In this document: positions 30,819 to 38,602 of the stretch, one piece after another
Layout: every line of letters starts with the position of its first letter
Position numbering within the stretch: position 1 is the first letter of the stretch
Virus record (IMG/VR): IMGVR_UViG_3300009168_000058
Span: 1-46,505 of that record
Reading direction: 5' to 3' (one strand)
Source of the DNA: a virus
Length of the DNA: 46,505 nucleotides
Made by a program: the position numbers and the translations under genes
The notes under the pieces: model-generated
The model's input: only the letters and a program-made list of their open reading frames with translations
Databases searched by the model: none
Told to the model about the DNA's origin: nothing

Positions 30819-33800
30819 ATGGCTAAAAAAGATACTTTTAATTATAACAATAAAAAATACTTAGAATTTGTTGGTAAATTAGACAGGTTAAATATGCAAA
30901 GAGAGCAATTAAAAAAGAGAGAAGAAAATGAAAAGAAAATACAAACAGGATATGCAGGCATAGAAGCCGTTAGGGCGCAACCAAAGATAAGCATAGGAGA
31001 GAAAGAAAAAAAGACCAGGACTAAAAAAATACAAAGAGATTATGCAGGCATAGAGAGTATTAGAGCTACTCCTAAAAAAAACGATATAAATAAAATGACA
31101 TCTGAAGAATTTTTAGGAGAAAAATTAAATCCTGTACAAAAATTTTTGAGATATGGATTTGGAAAGACTTCGACGATAGGTGAAAAGCAACAGAGATATA
31201 ACACTGAGGCAAAAAGAAAAAGAAAAGAACTAGATACAACATTCGGACAAATAAAAAGCAATTTCGATGAATATTTGATGGCAGCAACAACAGGAGAACA
31301 GGCAAAAGCAATTAAACCGACCGGAAACAAAGTTATAGATGTTGCTACCGCAATAACAGGAAGTTTGGCAGGATATTTAGCCCCGGTTGGAGGAATAGGA
31401 AGTAGCATAGGCGGAGTAACGCAAACTATTGCAGATAAAACAATTGCAAAAATCGGAACAACTAAAATAGCAAATAATATACTTCAAAAACTTAATCCAA
31501 CATTAGCTAAATATATAGCACCTGTAACAAGCACAATTTCGGAAGGCGTTTTAACATCAGCCCCAATTACGGCTTTACAACAGCAAAAACAAGGATTAAA
31601 CGTAAAAGAAACACTGCAAAGAGGATTGGTAGACGCTATATTTAGTACTGGCATTTTAGCCGGCGTAAAAGGTGTAAAATTTGGAGCTGGAGCGATAAAA
31701 AATGGATTAGACGAGGGTTTAACTATGCCAGAAACATCAAATATGGCAGATGTCAAAACCGGCCTACAAGACACCCCAAACTATAGGGGAAATATAAAAG
31801 TAAATAGAGGATTAGGACTAAAACAAAAAGTATTAGATACAAATAATGCGGAAATAGAAGGATTCAAAACGCAACCAAGGATTGACTTGGAAACAAATAA
31901 AATTAAACCAATTATAAATAAAAATAAAACTTGGACCGGCCGATCTGCAACAACAAAAAAAGAAATAACTAAAATATATACACCTGAAGAACTAAAAAAA
32001 TATGGCAGAGTACCAGCAGATTACTACAAAGCAAAACCAACACAAAATGACTTGGCTAAAGTTTATCAATCAATAGTAGATAACCCTAAAAGTTCTGAAA
32101 CTCAAATAAAAAAAGCTCAAGAACAAATTAAAAAGGTTAGTAAAATAGAATCTTTGTACACTATTGAACAAAAAAATATATCTGAAAAACAAATTAAAAA
32201 ACCTGAAGTAAAGAAAACAAAATTAAATATATCTGAAGAAGTTTTAAAAGATAAAAATAAATTTGACAGTTATTATAATTTAGATAAAAAGTTAGATAAA
32301 GACAATAGAATAAAGGCGATTGATAGACTTACAAAAGATATAGGAAACAGAATAATTAATAAATCTAATTCTCGAACACTTGAAGATGTGGTTAATTATT
32401 ATAAACAGAAATATAACCTTCCTAACAATTTTAAAATAAATAGATCACTGAGAAGTAATAATAAATATGCTAAAATAATAATGCCGAAAGATGGCATTAA
32501 AACGGATACAGAAATAAGAATAAGCATAAACCCCTCTAAATCCTTCGACAATCAAGTTGGTGCATTAAGGCACGAACTTGAACACTGGAAAGACAGCATA
32601 GAAGGATACAAAAGCACAGAGCCCAAATATGCAGTAGGAGATACACTCCGCAAAACATATGGAGGCAAAGGAAGCCATAAAAACTATGACTTTTTTGAAC
32701 CTGACTATTTGAGACAGGCATATATAAAAGATTTTGAAAAAGGCAGGCTAGAAACTACAAAACCTATAGATACTACAGTTTCAAAAAGTAAAATAATAGA
32801 AGAAACAAATGTAAAAGAAGTAAAAAGAGAATCTGTTAAAGTCGAAGAACCTACAAAAACAGAGCAAAGTAAAGTTACTCAGCCAAAAAGTAAAAATATA
32901 TATAAACTCGTGAAAGAAAAAGGCAAATTTAAGCTCAAAAAATCTGGCATTGATTACTCGAAAATGACAATACAGCAAATCAAAGGAGTTGCCGAAGAAT
33001 CTAAGCTAAGCAAAAAATATGTTATGGATAGCCACATAAATAAATATTTAAAGCCAACCATGAAACTTGGATATGAAAAAGGCGGCTTAAATGTAGATAT
33101 GCATGGAGATGTAATTGGTAGAACCGGCACAGTATCTTACAAAGAACCTTGGTATGTAGAATTTGTAAAGAAAAACAATAGACCTCCAAGCAAAAATGAC
33201 TTGGTTGAAATTGCAGAAATGCACTTGAGAGAAGGTTTTACAACTTCGCAAGGATTTGAACAACCAAGCAAAATATGGAAAGAATTAGACTTTACAGAAA
33301 AAGAAGCAACAAATTATATTAACTCCAAAAACATCAAAAAAGCTTATGCACCACCAAAACAAGCTCCATATACAAATAAAACTATAAAAAATAATCCAAC
33401 GAAAGAATCTAGGCATGAACAAACTGTTTTGAATTCCGATAAAACAGATCCCGAATTCAAAAAATACCTTAGTGAAAAACGCCCGACCGAATATGAAACT
33501 ACAGTAAATCAGCAGGATTGGGACAATGCAAGGGAAAGACTAAGCAAAAATAATCCGGACAAGATTTTTACAAATATAAAGAATAAAAATGCACTTACAG
33601 CAGATGACGCACACGATCTTATGGCTTTGCATGAGTACCATACCAAAAAAGGCGATTTAGATAAAGCAAATGAAGTCTTAACAGAATTAACACTAAAAGG
33701 CTCTAAGTCAGGTCAATTCATACAAGCAATGGCAGTATGGGATAGACAGACAACAGAGGGCATGTTAAAACTTGCTACATCCAATAAAGTTAAAGCTAAT

Positions 33801-35942
33801 GCACCTGAATACCTGTTAAATAAAGAATCTAATCTTAAAACAGAAGTGCAAGAACTTAAAAGCACCATAAAAGAATTAGAAAAAAATAAAACTGCAAACA
33901 AAAATGAAATAGAATTAAATCTTAAAATTTTATCTGGAAAAGAAAAAAGATTATCTGATGTAACAGCAAAAGTAAAGGACGCTTATGCCCTAGGAAAACT
34001 TACACAAGAAGAATATAACTATATAAAAACTAGGTATGACAATGCTAGGTCAAAAACATTCTATGATAATGTTTATCAATCTAAGCTTAAAAATTTACAA
34101 GGTAATAAGCAAAATCCTAGTCCAAAAGATATATATAAGGCTACTCAATATGCAGATAGACAAGTATTGCTAGAAAAAACTAGAGCAATGCAGAAAATAA
34201 GCGACCTTGAAGGCTCAACCGGTAGGGAAAAATTTCGAGCATTCCAGCGCATAACAATGCTTTCTACTCCATCTACAACAGCGCGAAACAATATATCTAA
34301 TGCTTTGACTAGCTTGGTTGACATAGGAATAAGAGAAAACTTTGTTGCTGCGCCAATCGACTATTTAACCGCAGCAGTAAGAACAAAAAGCCTTGTTGCT
34401 CCAATAAAATATAAAGCTGCAAGCGGAAGAACAACAATAATGTCTCCTAGTAAATATATTGCCTATGGAAAAGGATTTGGAAAAGGTATAGCAGACATAG
34501 GAAGAGATATAAAAGACAGCATTAAATATAAAGAGTGGATAGACACCAACCCAGCAAGAGAAAATTTTGAACTAGCTGGAAAAAGAGTATATAAAAACAA
34601 AGTGCTTAATGCAGCCGATCAGATCGTCAGAAAAATGGTTACTGATAGGCCATTCTATGAAGCAGCTTATCAGGCTAGATTAAAAGAATTAAGTATTATT
34701 AATAAAACTAAAAAAAATACACCAGAAATGATTAATAATGCTAAATTATATGCACTTGATAAAGTATTTCAAAACAATAGTACAATTGCAAAAACTATGA
34801 CAACTATTCGAAAAAAAGTACCACCACTTGACTTGATTATGCCTTTTACCCAAACTCCATCAAATTTGATGGATAAGTTAATTGACTATAGTCCAGTCTC
34901 TTTGGCTAAGCTTACTAAGCAAATAGCACAAAGCAAGTCAAAACCAATTGATACAAAATTATTTATAGATAGACTGTCAAGAACGATGACTGGTGCAGGA
35001 ATAGCAGTATTAGGGTATAACCTAGCTGAAAAGGGAATATTAACCGGAGCTTTAGACAAAAAATCTGAAAAGAAAAGAGAATTTCAAAAGGCCAAGGGCG
35101 AGCAATATTATTCAATCAAAATTGGAGATAATTATTATTCTTATGACTGGTTAAGTCCTGTAGGAAACATCTTGGCAGCAGCTACAGACTTTTATAAAAG
35201 TGGACAAGGAAAGGAATCCTTTATAGACAAGCTTGAAACTAGCACTATTGGAGGAATCGATACGGTTATGAGTCAATCAATGCTGAAAGGATTATTAAAT
35301 CTTTTCTCTGGCTATTCCCCTGCGACTGGAATGATAAAAAGCTTTTCTGAATCCACAACACAAGCTAATCCAACTATAATTAAAAAAATAGCAGCTTCTA
35401 TGGATGGATACGAGAGAGAAACTCAAGCGGAAGGATTTTTGAAAACTGCAAAAAATAAATGGATATCTGGAATTCCTAAAGCTCGTGAAAATCTAGGCAT
35501 AAAACGAGATGTATTTGGACAACCTCTAAAATCCAAGGACATTGTAACTAACCTTTTTGCACCTGCCAGAAGCACGAAAGCAAGCACAGATAAGGCTATA
35601 AAAGAAATAGATAAATTATATCAGAAAACTAAAAATAGTGATGTATTGCCCAAGGTTGCTCAAAATACAATATCTTATACCCCTAAATTTAAAAATTTCG
35701 GAAGAACAATTGAAGGCGAAAAAATATCATACAGCTTAAAAGATGGCAAAGATAAATCCGAATACATCAAAATGCTTGGAGGTGAGCAAAAAAAAGCTAT
35801 TGAAAATTTATTTAGGTCTGATGATTATAAGTACGCAGAATCCGACGACGAAAAAGTAAAAATAATAGCAAAAACATACAAAGAAGCAAAAGACAAAGCA
35901 GTATACAAATTTTTGAAAAATAAAAAATTAATAACTGAATAA
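30819..35942 (+). CDS. Giant internal virion protein with HELEH protease motif, 1707 residues
   Basis: Start ATG 30819 (AAAGAGGT at 30805-30812). Order: basic N-terminus with twin AGIE(A/S)xRAxP repeats; alanine/glycine-rich hydrophobic stretches (about residues 165-300) that may insert in membranes; linker; HELEH at residues 585-589 (LRHELEHWKDS), a zinc-metallopeptidase motif; more linkers; a helical body; and a C-terminal half with hydrophobic parts (TMTGAGIAVLGYNLAEKG). It resembles large polyvalent/ejection proteins of podoviruses. It probably forms part of the DNA conduit and may process host envelope or virion proteins. The protease role is inferred from the motif only. Confidence 0.72.
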   Translation: MAKKDTFNYNNKKYLEFVGKLDRLNMQREQLKKREENEKKIQTGYAGIEAVRAQPKISIGEKEKKTRTKKIQRDYAGIESIRATPKKNDINKMTSEEFLGEKLNPVQKFLRYGFGKTSTIGEKQQRYNTEAKRKRKELDTTFGQIKSNFDEYLMAATTGEQAKAIKPTGNKVIDVATAITGSLAGYLAPVGGIGSSIGGVTQTIADKTIAKIGTTKIANNILQKLNPTLAKYIAPVTSTISEGVLTSAPITALQQQKQGLNVKETLQRGLVDAIFSTGILAGVKGVKFGAGAIKNGLDEGLTMPETSNMADVKTGLQDTPNYRGNIKVNRGLGLKQKVLDTNNAEIEGFKTQPRIDLETNKIKPIINKNKTWTGRSATTKKEITKIYTPEELKKYGRVPADYYKAKPTQNDLAKVYQSIVDNPKSSETQIKKAQEQIKKVSKIESLYTIEQKNISEKQIKKPEVKKTKLNISEEVLKDKNKFDSYYNLDKKLDKDNRIKAIDRLTKDIGNRIINKSNSRTLEDVVNYYKQKYNLPNNFKINRSLRSNNKYAKIIMPKDGIKTDTEIRISINPSKSFDNQVGALRHELEHWKDSIEGYKSTEPKYAVGDTLRKTYGGKGSHKNYDFFEPDYLRQAYIKDFEKGRLETTKPIDTTVSKSKIIEETNVKEVKRESVKVEEPTKTEQSKVTQPKSKNIYKLVKEKGKFKLKKSGIDYSKMTIQQIKGVAEESKLSKKYVMDSHINKYLKPTMKLGYEKGGLNVDMHGDVIGRTGTVSYKEPWYVEFVKKNNRPPSKNDLVEIAEMHLREGFTTSQGFEQPSKIWKELDFTEKEATNYINSKNIKKAYAPPKQAPYTNKTIKNNPTKESRHEQTVLNSDKTDPEFKKYLSEKRPTEYETTVNQQDWDNARERLSKNNPDKIFTNIKNKNALTADDAHDLMALHEYHTKKGDLDKANEVLTELTLKGSKSGQFIQAMAVWDRQTTEGMLKLATSNKVKANAPEYLLNKESNLKTEVQELKSTIKELEKNKTANKNEIELNLKILSGKEKRLSDVTAKVKDAYALGKLTQEEYNYIKTRYDNARSKTFYDNVYQSKLKNLQGNKQNPSPKDIYKATQYADRQVLLEKTRAMQKISDLEGSTGREKFRAFQRITMLSTPSTTARNNISNALTSLVDIGIRENFVAAPIDYLTAAVRTKSLVAPIKYKAASGRTTIMSPSKYIAYGKGFGKGIADIGRDIKDSIKYKEWIDTNPARENFELAGKRVYKNKVLNAADQIVRKMVTDRPFYEAAYQARLKELSIINKTKKNTPEMINNAKLYALDKVFQNNSTIAKTMTTIRKKVPPLDLIMPFTQTPSNLMDKLIDYSPVSLAKLTKQIAQSKSKPIDTKLFIDRLSRTMTGAGIAVLGYNLAEKGILTGALDKKSEKKREFQKAKGEQYYSIKIGDNYYSYDWLSPVGNILAAATDFYKSGQGKESFIDKLETSTIGGIDTVMSQSMLKGLLNLFSGYSPATGMIKSFSESTTQANPTIIKKIAASMDGYERETQAEGFLKTAKNKWISGIPKARENLGIKRDVFGQPLKSKDIVTNLFAPARSTKASTDKAIKEIDKLYQKTKNSDVLPKVAQNTISYTPKFKNFGRTIEGEKISYSLKDGKDKSEYIKMLGGEQKKAIENLFRSDDYKYAESDDEKVKIIAKTYKEAKDKAVYKFLKNKKLITE

Positions 35943-35959
35943 AGGAAGGACTAATAAAA

Positions 35960-36097
35960 ATGGAATTGGCGCTAATAATAATCGGAAGTATCGCAGTAGT
36001 AACAGGAAATTTAATTGCAAAAAACAATAAACATAAAAGGAATGGTAGCAATGAACGAAACAAAAGAAATAATTATCGCAGTAATAATTTTAGTTAG
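35960..36097 (+). CDS. Small membrane protein, 45 residues, overlapping holin gene
   Basis: ATG 35960 after AAAGGAAGGA. One membrane span (MELALIIIGSIAVVTGNLIA) and a very basic Asn/Arg/Lys tail. It overlaps the next small membrane gene by 47 bp in another frame. Position before the amidase suggests a lysis role such as holin regulator; proof is lacking. Confidence 0.5.
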   Translation: MELALIIIGSIAVVTGNLIAKNNKHKRNGSNERNKRNNYRSNNFS

Positions 36098-36221
36098 TTG
36101 TACCATCCTTGGCTGCATGAAAATAATAACTGGGGAAAGCATAACTTGGATAATAGGCATGATTGCTGGTTATGTCTGGGGCGCAGGCAAGAATAAAATC
36201 GAAAACAAGAATACATCATAA
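36051..36221 (+). CDS. Holin-like membrane protein, 56 residues
   Basis: ATG 36051 is preferred, since AAAGGAATGG lies at 36036-36045. Two spans (EIIIAVIILVSCTILGCMKI; SITWIIGMIAGYVWGAG) and a charged tail (KNKIENKNTS) give a class II/III holin layout. It lies upstream of the amidase. It would open the membrane at lysis. The small size and lack of a known family limit confidence. Confidence 0.62.
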   Translation: MNETKEIIIAVIILVSCTILGCMKIITGESITWIIGMIAGYVWGAGKNKIENKNTS

Positions 36222-36320
36222 CATCTAAGAAGTATCGATATAATACTTATGCATATTTTTATTTATTCTTTTATATGTTAATTTTATGTAAAATAATAAA
36301 TAAAAAGGGTGAATAATAGA

Positions 36321-36617
36321 ATGTATAATTTTGTAATAAGTGCGTTATATATTGCAATAATAATTGTTTCTATGTGTGCTACAAGTGCGCTTATAGCTGT
36401 TTTGATATACTTGTATAAAGTTACAAGCAGATTTTTCGAAATTTTAAAAGTGATAAAATATTATAGTTTTGAAAACTCAAAAAAACTTAAAAATATGAGT
36501 CAAGAAATTGCAAATATTAGAATTAAAGCAGAAAATTTAAATAATGAAGAAAATACAGTAATTGACTATGACAAAGAAATCAAAAGAAATGCAAATATTA
36601 GAAAGGTGATAAAATGA
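36321..36617 (+). CDS. Membrane protein with cytoplasmic helix, 98 residues
   Basis: ATG 36321 after AAAAAGGGTG. One or two N-terminal spans (FVISALYIAIIIVSMCATSALIAVLIYLY), then a long charged helix (KKLKNMSQEIANIRIKAENLNNEEN). It overlaps the amidase start by 4 bp, so it belongs to the lysis cassette; perhaps a second holin or spanin-like regulator. The gap 36222-36320 holds a leader with AT-rich direct repeats only. Confidence 0.55.
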   Translation: MYNFVISALYIAIIIVSMCATSALIAVLIYLYKVTSRFFEILKVIKYYSFENSKKLKNMSQEIANIRIKAENLNNEENTVIDYDKEIKRNANIRKVIK

Positions 36618-37285
36618 AATCAGTATATTTGAGTCCATCAACACAAGAAAAAAACATAGGTTATGGCAATTATGGAACTGAAGAGTATAGAGCTAACCAA
36701 ATTGCCGATATAACAGAAAAAATATTAAAAGAATATGGCATAACTGTATACAGAAATAAACCTGAGATGACATTGACTCAGGTTGTTACTGATAGCAATA
36801 ATAAGAATCCAATTATACATTTTGCTATACATACTAATGCTAATGCTGGCAAATCTCGAGGTTGTGAAGTATTTTGTCACAAAAGCACTGGGGAAGGTCA
36901 TAGACTAGCAAAAGAAATTTACACAAAAATATCTAATCTTACTCCAAGCTCTGATAGAGGAATTAAGCAAGGACATAATTTCTATGGACAGGGAAAACAT
37001 ATGTACGAATTATATAGTACAAATTCCCCAGCTGCTTTGGTAGAAGTTGCTTTTCACGATAATAAAGATGATTCTGAGTGGATTATTGAAAACATAGAAA
37101 AAATAGGCATAGAACTAGCAAAAGGAATTCTTGTGTATTTTGGCATAACTTACAAAGAAAAGGCAGAAAAAAATATTAAATACAGAATAATTGCAGGTAC
37201 TTACAGCAACAAAAATAATGCAGAAAATCAAATTAAAACGCTCAAAAATGCTGGATTTGATTGTTTTATTGAGGAGTTAAAATGA
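36614..37285 (+). CDS. N-acetylmuramoyl-L-alanine amidase with SPOR-like tail, 223 residues
   Basis: Amidase_3 family of the clostridial LSPSTQ subtype: VYLSPSTQEKN, the metal-binding Glu in YGTEEYRAN, HFAIHTNAN, and the catalytic Glu in ALVEVAFHDN. Residues 187-223 form a SPOR-like repeat (KYRIIAGTYSNKNNAENQIKTLKNAG), which binds bare glycan strands at septa. It is the endolysin that cuts the bond between muramic acid and L-alanine. It overlaps the membrane protein gene upstream and the MazG-like gene downstream. Confidence 0.9.
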   Translation: MKSVYLSPSTQEKNIGYGNYGTEEYRANQIADITEKILKEYGITVYRNKPEMTLTQVVTDSNNKNPIIHFAIHTNANAGKSRGCEVFCHKSTGEGHRLAKEIYTKISNLTPSSDRGIKQGHNFYGQGKHMYELYSTNSPAALVEVAFHDNKDDSEWIIENIEKIGIELAKGILVYFGITYKEKAEKNIKYRIIAGTYSNKNNAENQIKTLKNAGFDCFIEELK

Positions 37286-37593
37286 AAAATCTTAACCAAC
37301 TTTTTAAACTTCCAGTATTAGATTATGCAAAAATGAATTTAGATAAAGATAATTTTGAATCTGCACAAATAAATAAACTCTTTGAAGAGATCGAAGAGTT
37401 TAGATCAGAGACAAGTATAATTAAAAAATGTTGTGAACTTTTTGATATTATTCAGGTTGTATTTTCTCTTTTAAATATATTTAGCCTGGACGAGATTGAC
37501 CAGGCTTTTAGATTAAACATTGAAAAACATAATAATAGAGGTATATTTAAAATACTTGGATTTTTTGAAATATTTAAATTGATGAAAAAATAA
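37282..37593 (+). CDS. MazG-like nucleotide pyrophosphohydrolase, 103 residues
   Basis: ATG 37282 overlaps the amidase stop by 4 bp. The helix pair KLFEEIEEFRSE and CCELFDIIQVVFSLL carries the ExxE12-28ExxD metal-binding signature of all-alpha NTP pyrophosphatases. It may clean or lower (p)ppGpp-linked or modified nucleotides during infection. It is the last gene of the late operon; the location beside lysis genes is unusual but seen in Firmicute prophages. Confidence 0.68.
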   Translation: MKNLNQLFKLPVLDYAKMNLDKDNFESAQINKLFEEIEEFRSETSIIKKCCELFDIIQVVFSLLNIFSLDEIDQAFRLNIEKHNNRGIFKILGFFEIFKLMKK

Positions 37594-37758
37594 TCACTCA
37601 TATTCACTATTTCCTTCCTTTTCTTCGAATTCAAAGTCATCAATTTCAAAATCATCAATATCTTCTAAATCTTCAATAAATTTTTCGAAGTATATTATTA
37701 GCGCCAATATCGAAAAAGCACCAGCTAACACAAATATAGCAATGTATTTTGAAGTCAT
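37594..37758 (-). CDS. Small membrane protein with acidic tail, 54 residues
   Basis: ATG at 37758 on the reverse strand, overlapping the stop of the upstream gene (37755). One span (YIAIFVLAGAFSILALIIYF) followed by a tail made almost only of E and D (EDLEDIDDFEIDDFEFEEKEG). It shares its end with the late operon in convergent orientation. Function unknown. Confidence 0.6.
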   Translation of the reverse strand: MTSKYIAIFVLAGAFSILALIIYFEKFIEDLEDIDDFEIDDFEFEEKEGNSEYE

Positions 37759-37943
37759 AATTTTATACCATCCTTTTCAAGATTATACAAAACTTTTTCT
37801 ATAGTTTTTATATCTATTTCAAGCTTTTTTATCCTGTCTGTGTTAGAAATAACCCTATTCTGTATATCGTTAATTATCATAACATTGCTTATTATAATTA
37901 ACGATAAAACAAATAGAGGTATTAACACTTCTTTGTACTTCAT
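37755..37943 (-). CDS. Small membrane protein with coiled coil, 62 residues
   Basis: ATG at 37943, 9 nt after GGAG on the reverse strand; a TTG one codon earlier is less likely. One span (VLIPLFVLSLIIISNVMII), then heptads (NTDRIKKLEIDIKTIEKVLYNLEKDG). It forms a two-gene unit with the acidic membrane protein. Superinfection exclusion is a possible role for such small prophage membrane proteins, but this is a guess. Confidence 0.58.
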   Translation of the reverse strand: MKYKEVLIPLFVLSLIIISNVMIINDIQNRVISNTDRIKKLEIDIKTIEKVLYNLEKDGIKL

Positions 37944-38066
37944 CAATTTTTTCTCCTTCTTTTGTTACAAAATATTTTTTCTTGTAATAATATATCAAAA
38001 ATCATAGAAAAATAATATAATATTTGTACGATAAAAACAAATTAGCTATAAAAAATACATTAAATA

Positions 38067-38185
38067 TTAACGGGGGATTAAATATTGTGAAATTATAATT
38101 GAATACTTGTCAAATCGAGAAATTTATCTCGAATGCACTATGTGGGTGTATACGGATAGACAAGTTTAAAATAAATAGCCGTTAA
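38067..38185 (+). ncRNA. Nested stem structure in a gene-free gap, possible RNA
   Basis: The gap 37947-38377 has no gene. Nested pairs are TTAACGG / CCGTTAA (38067-38073 with 38179-38185), ACTTGTC / GACAAGT (38105-38111 with 38159-38165) and TCGAGA / TCTCGA (38115-38120 with 38127-38132); the inner loop holds TGCACTATGTGGGTGTATAC. A TATAAT box is at 38016-38021 and a terminator at 38290-38333. It resembles no riboswitch that I know. It could be a small RNA or a DNA site such as an attachment or replication site. Confidence 0.45.
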
Positions 38186-38289
38186 TAAAAGAATATAGGA
38201 TTTAGTTTTATTAAAAAAGCATAATATTAGAATTACATTAGCATTTAAATTTTAAAAAAGAAGATTAAAAAGAAGATTAATTGGAATTA

Positions 38290-38333
38290 AAAAAGCATAC
38301 GTTGTCAAAAATTATTGACATTGTATGCTTTTT
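38290..38333. terminator. Bidirectional terminator in gene-free gap
   Basis: AAAAAGCATAC / GTATGCTTTTT with an inner TGTCAA / TTGACA stem form a long, nearly perfect hairpin with A- and T-runs at both ends. No coding gene ends here, which supports a non-coding transcript upstream. Confidence 0.82.
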
Positions 38334-38377
38334 GTTATAAAATTACATTACCAAACGGAAATAGACTAAACTAAAAC

Positions 38378-38399
38378 GGAGTAGCTTTTGAGCTACTCC
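38378..38399 (-). terminator. Terminator of the FtsK-like operon
   Basis: Read on the reverse strand: GGAGTAGCT-CAAA-AGCTACTCC followed by GTTTTAGTTT. It lies 10 bp after the stop of the gene at 38410-38601. Confidence 0.85.
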
Positions 38400-38409
38400 C
38401 TCCTTATGT

Positions 38410-38601
38410 CTATTTTTTTACTATTCCTTTTATTTTGCTAATTGGTATAAAATTGTCTTCCTTGTCGCTCAAAATAGCAACTATTGCACCAACTATTATA
38501 ATTAAAATCATTATTTTCCAATGTTCTACAAATATTTGTATTCCTTTTCTGAGTATTGCACTTTCTTTTAATAAGTTTAAAACTTCTTTTAATTCTTCCA
38601 T
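38410..38601 (-). CDS. Small membrane protein, 63 residues
   Basis: ATG at 38601 on the reverse strand, directly after the translocase stop (1-bp gap), with GGAAGGAATG as ribosome site inside that gene. A helical start (EELKEVLNLLKESAILRKG), one span (IMILIIIVGAIVAILS) and a short basic end. Last gene of the reverse operon; may support the translocase. Confidence 0.6.
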   Translation of the reverse strand: MEELKEVLNLLKESAILRKGIQIFVEHWKIMILIIIVGAIVAILSDKEDNFIPISKIKGIVKK

Positions 38602-38602
38602 T

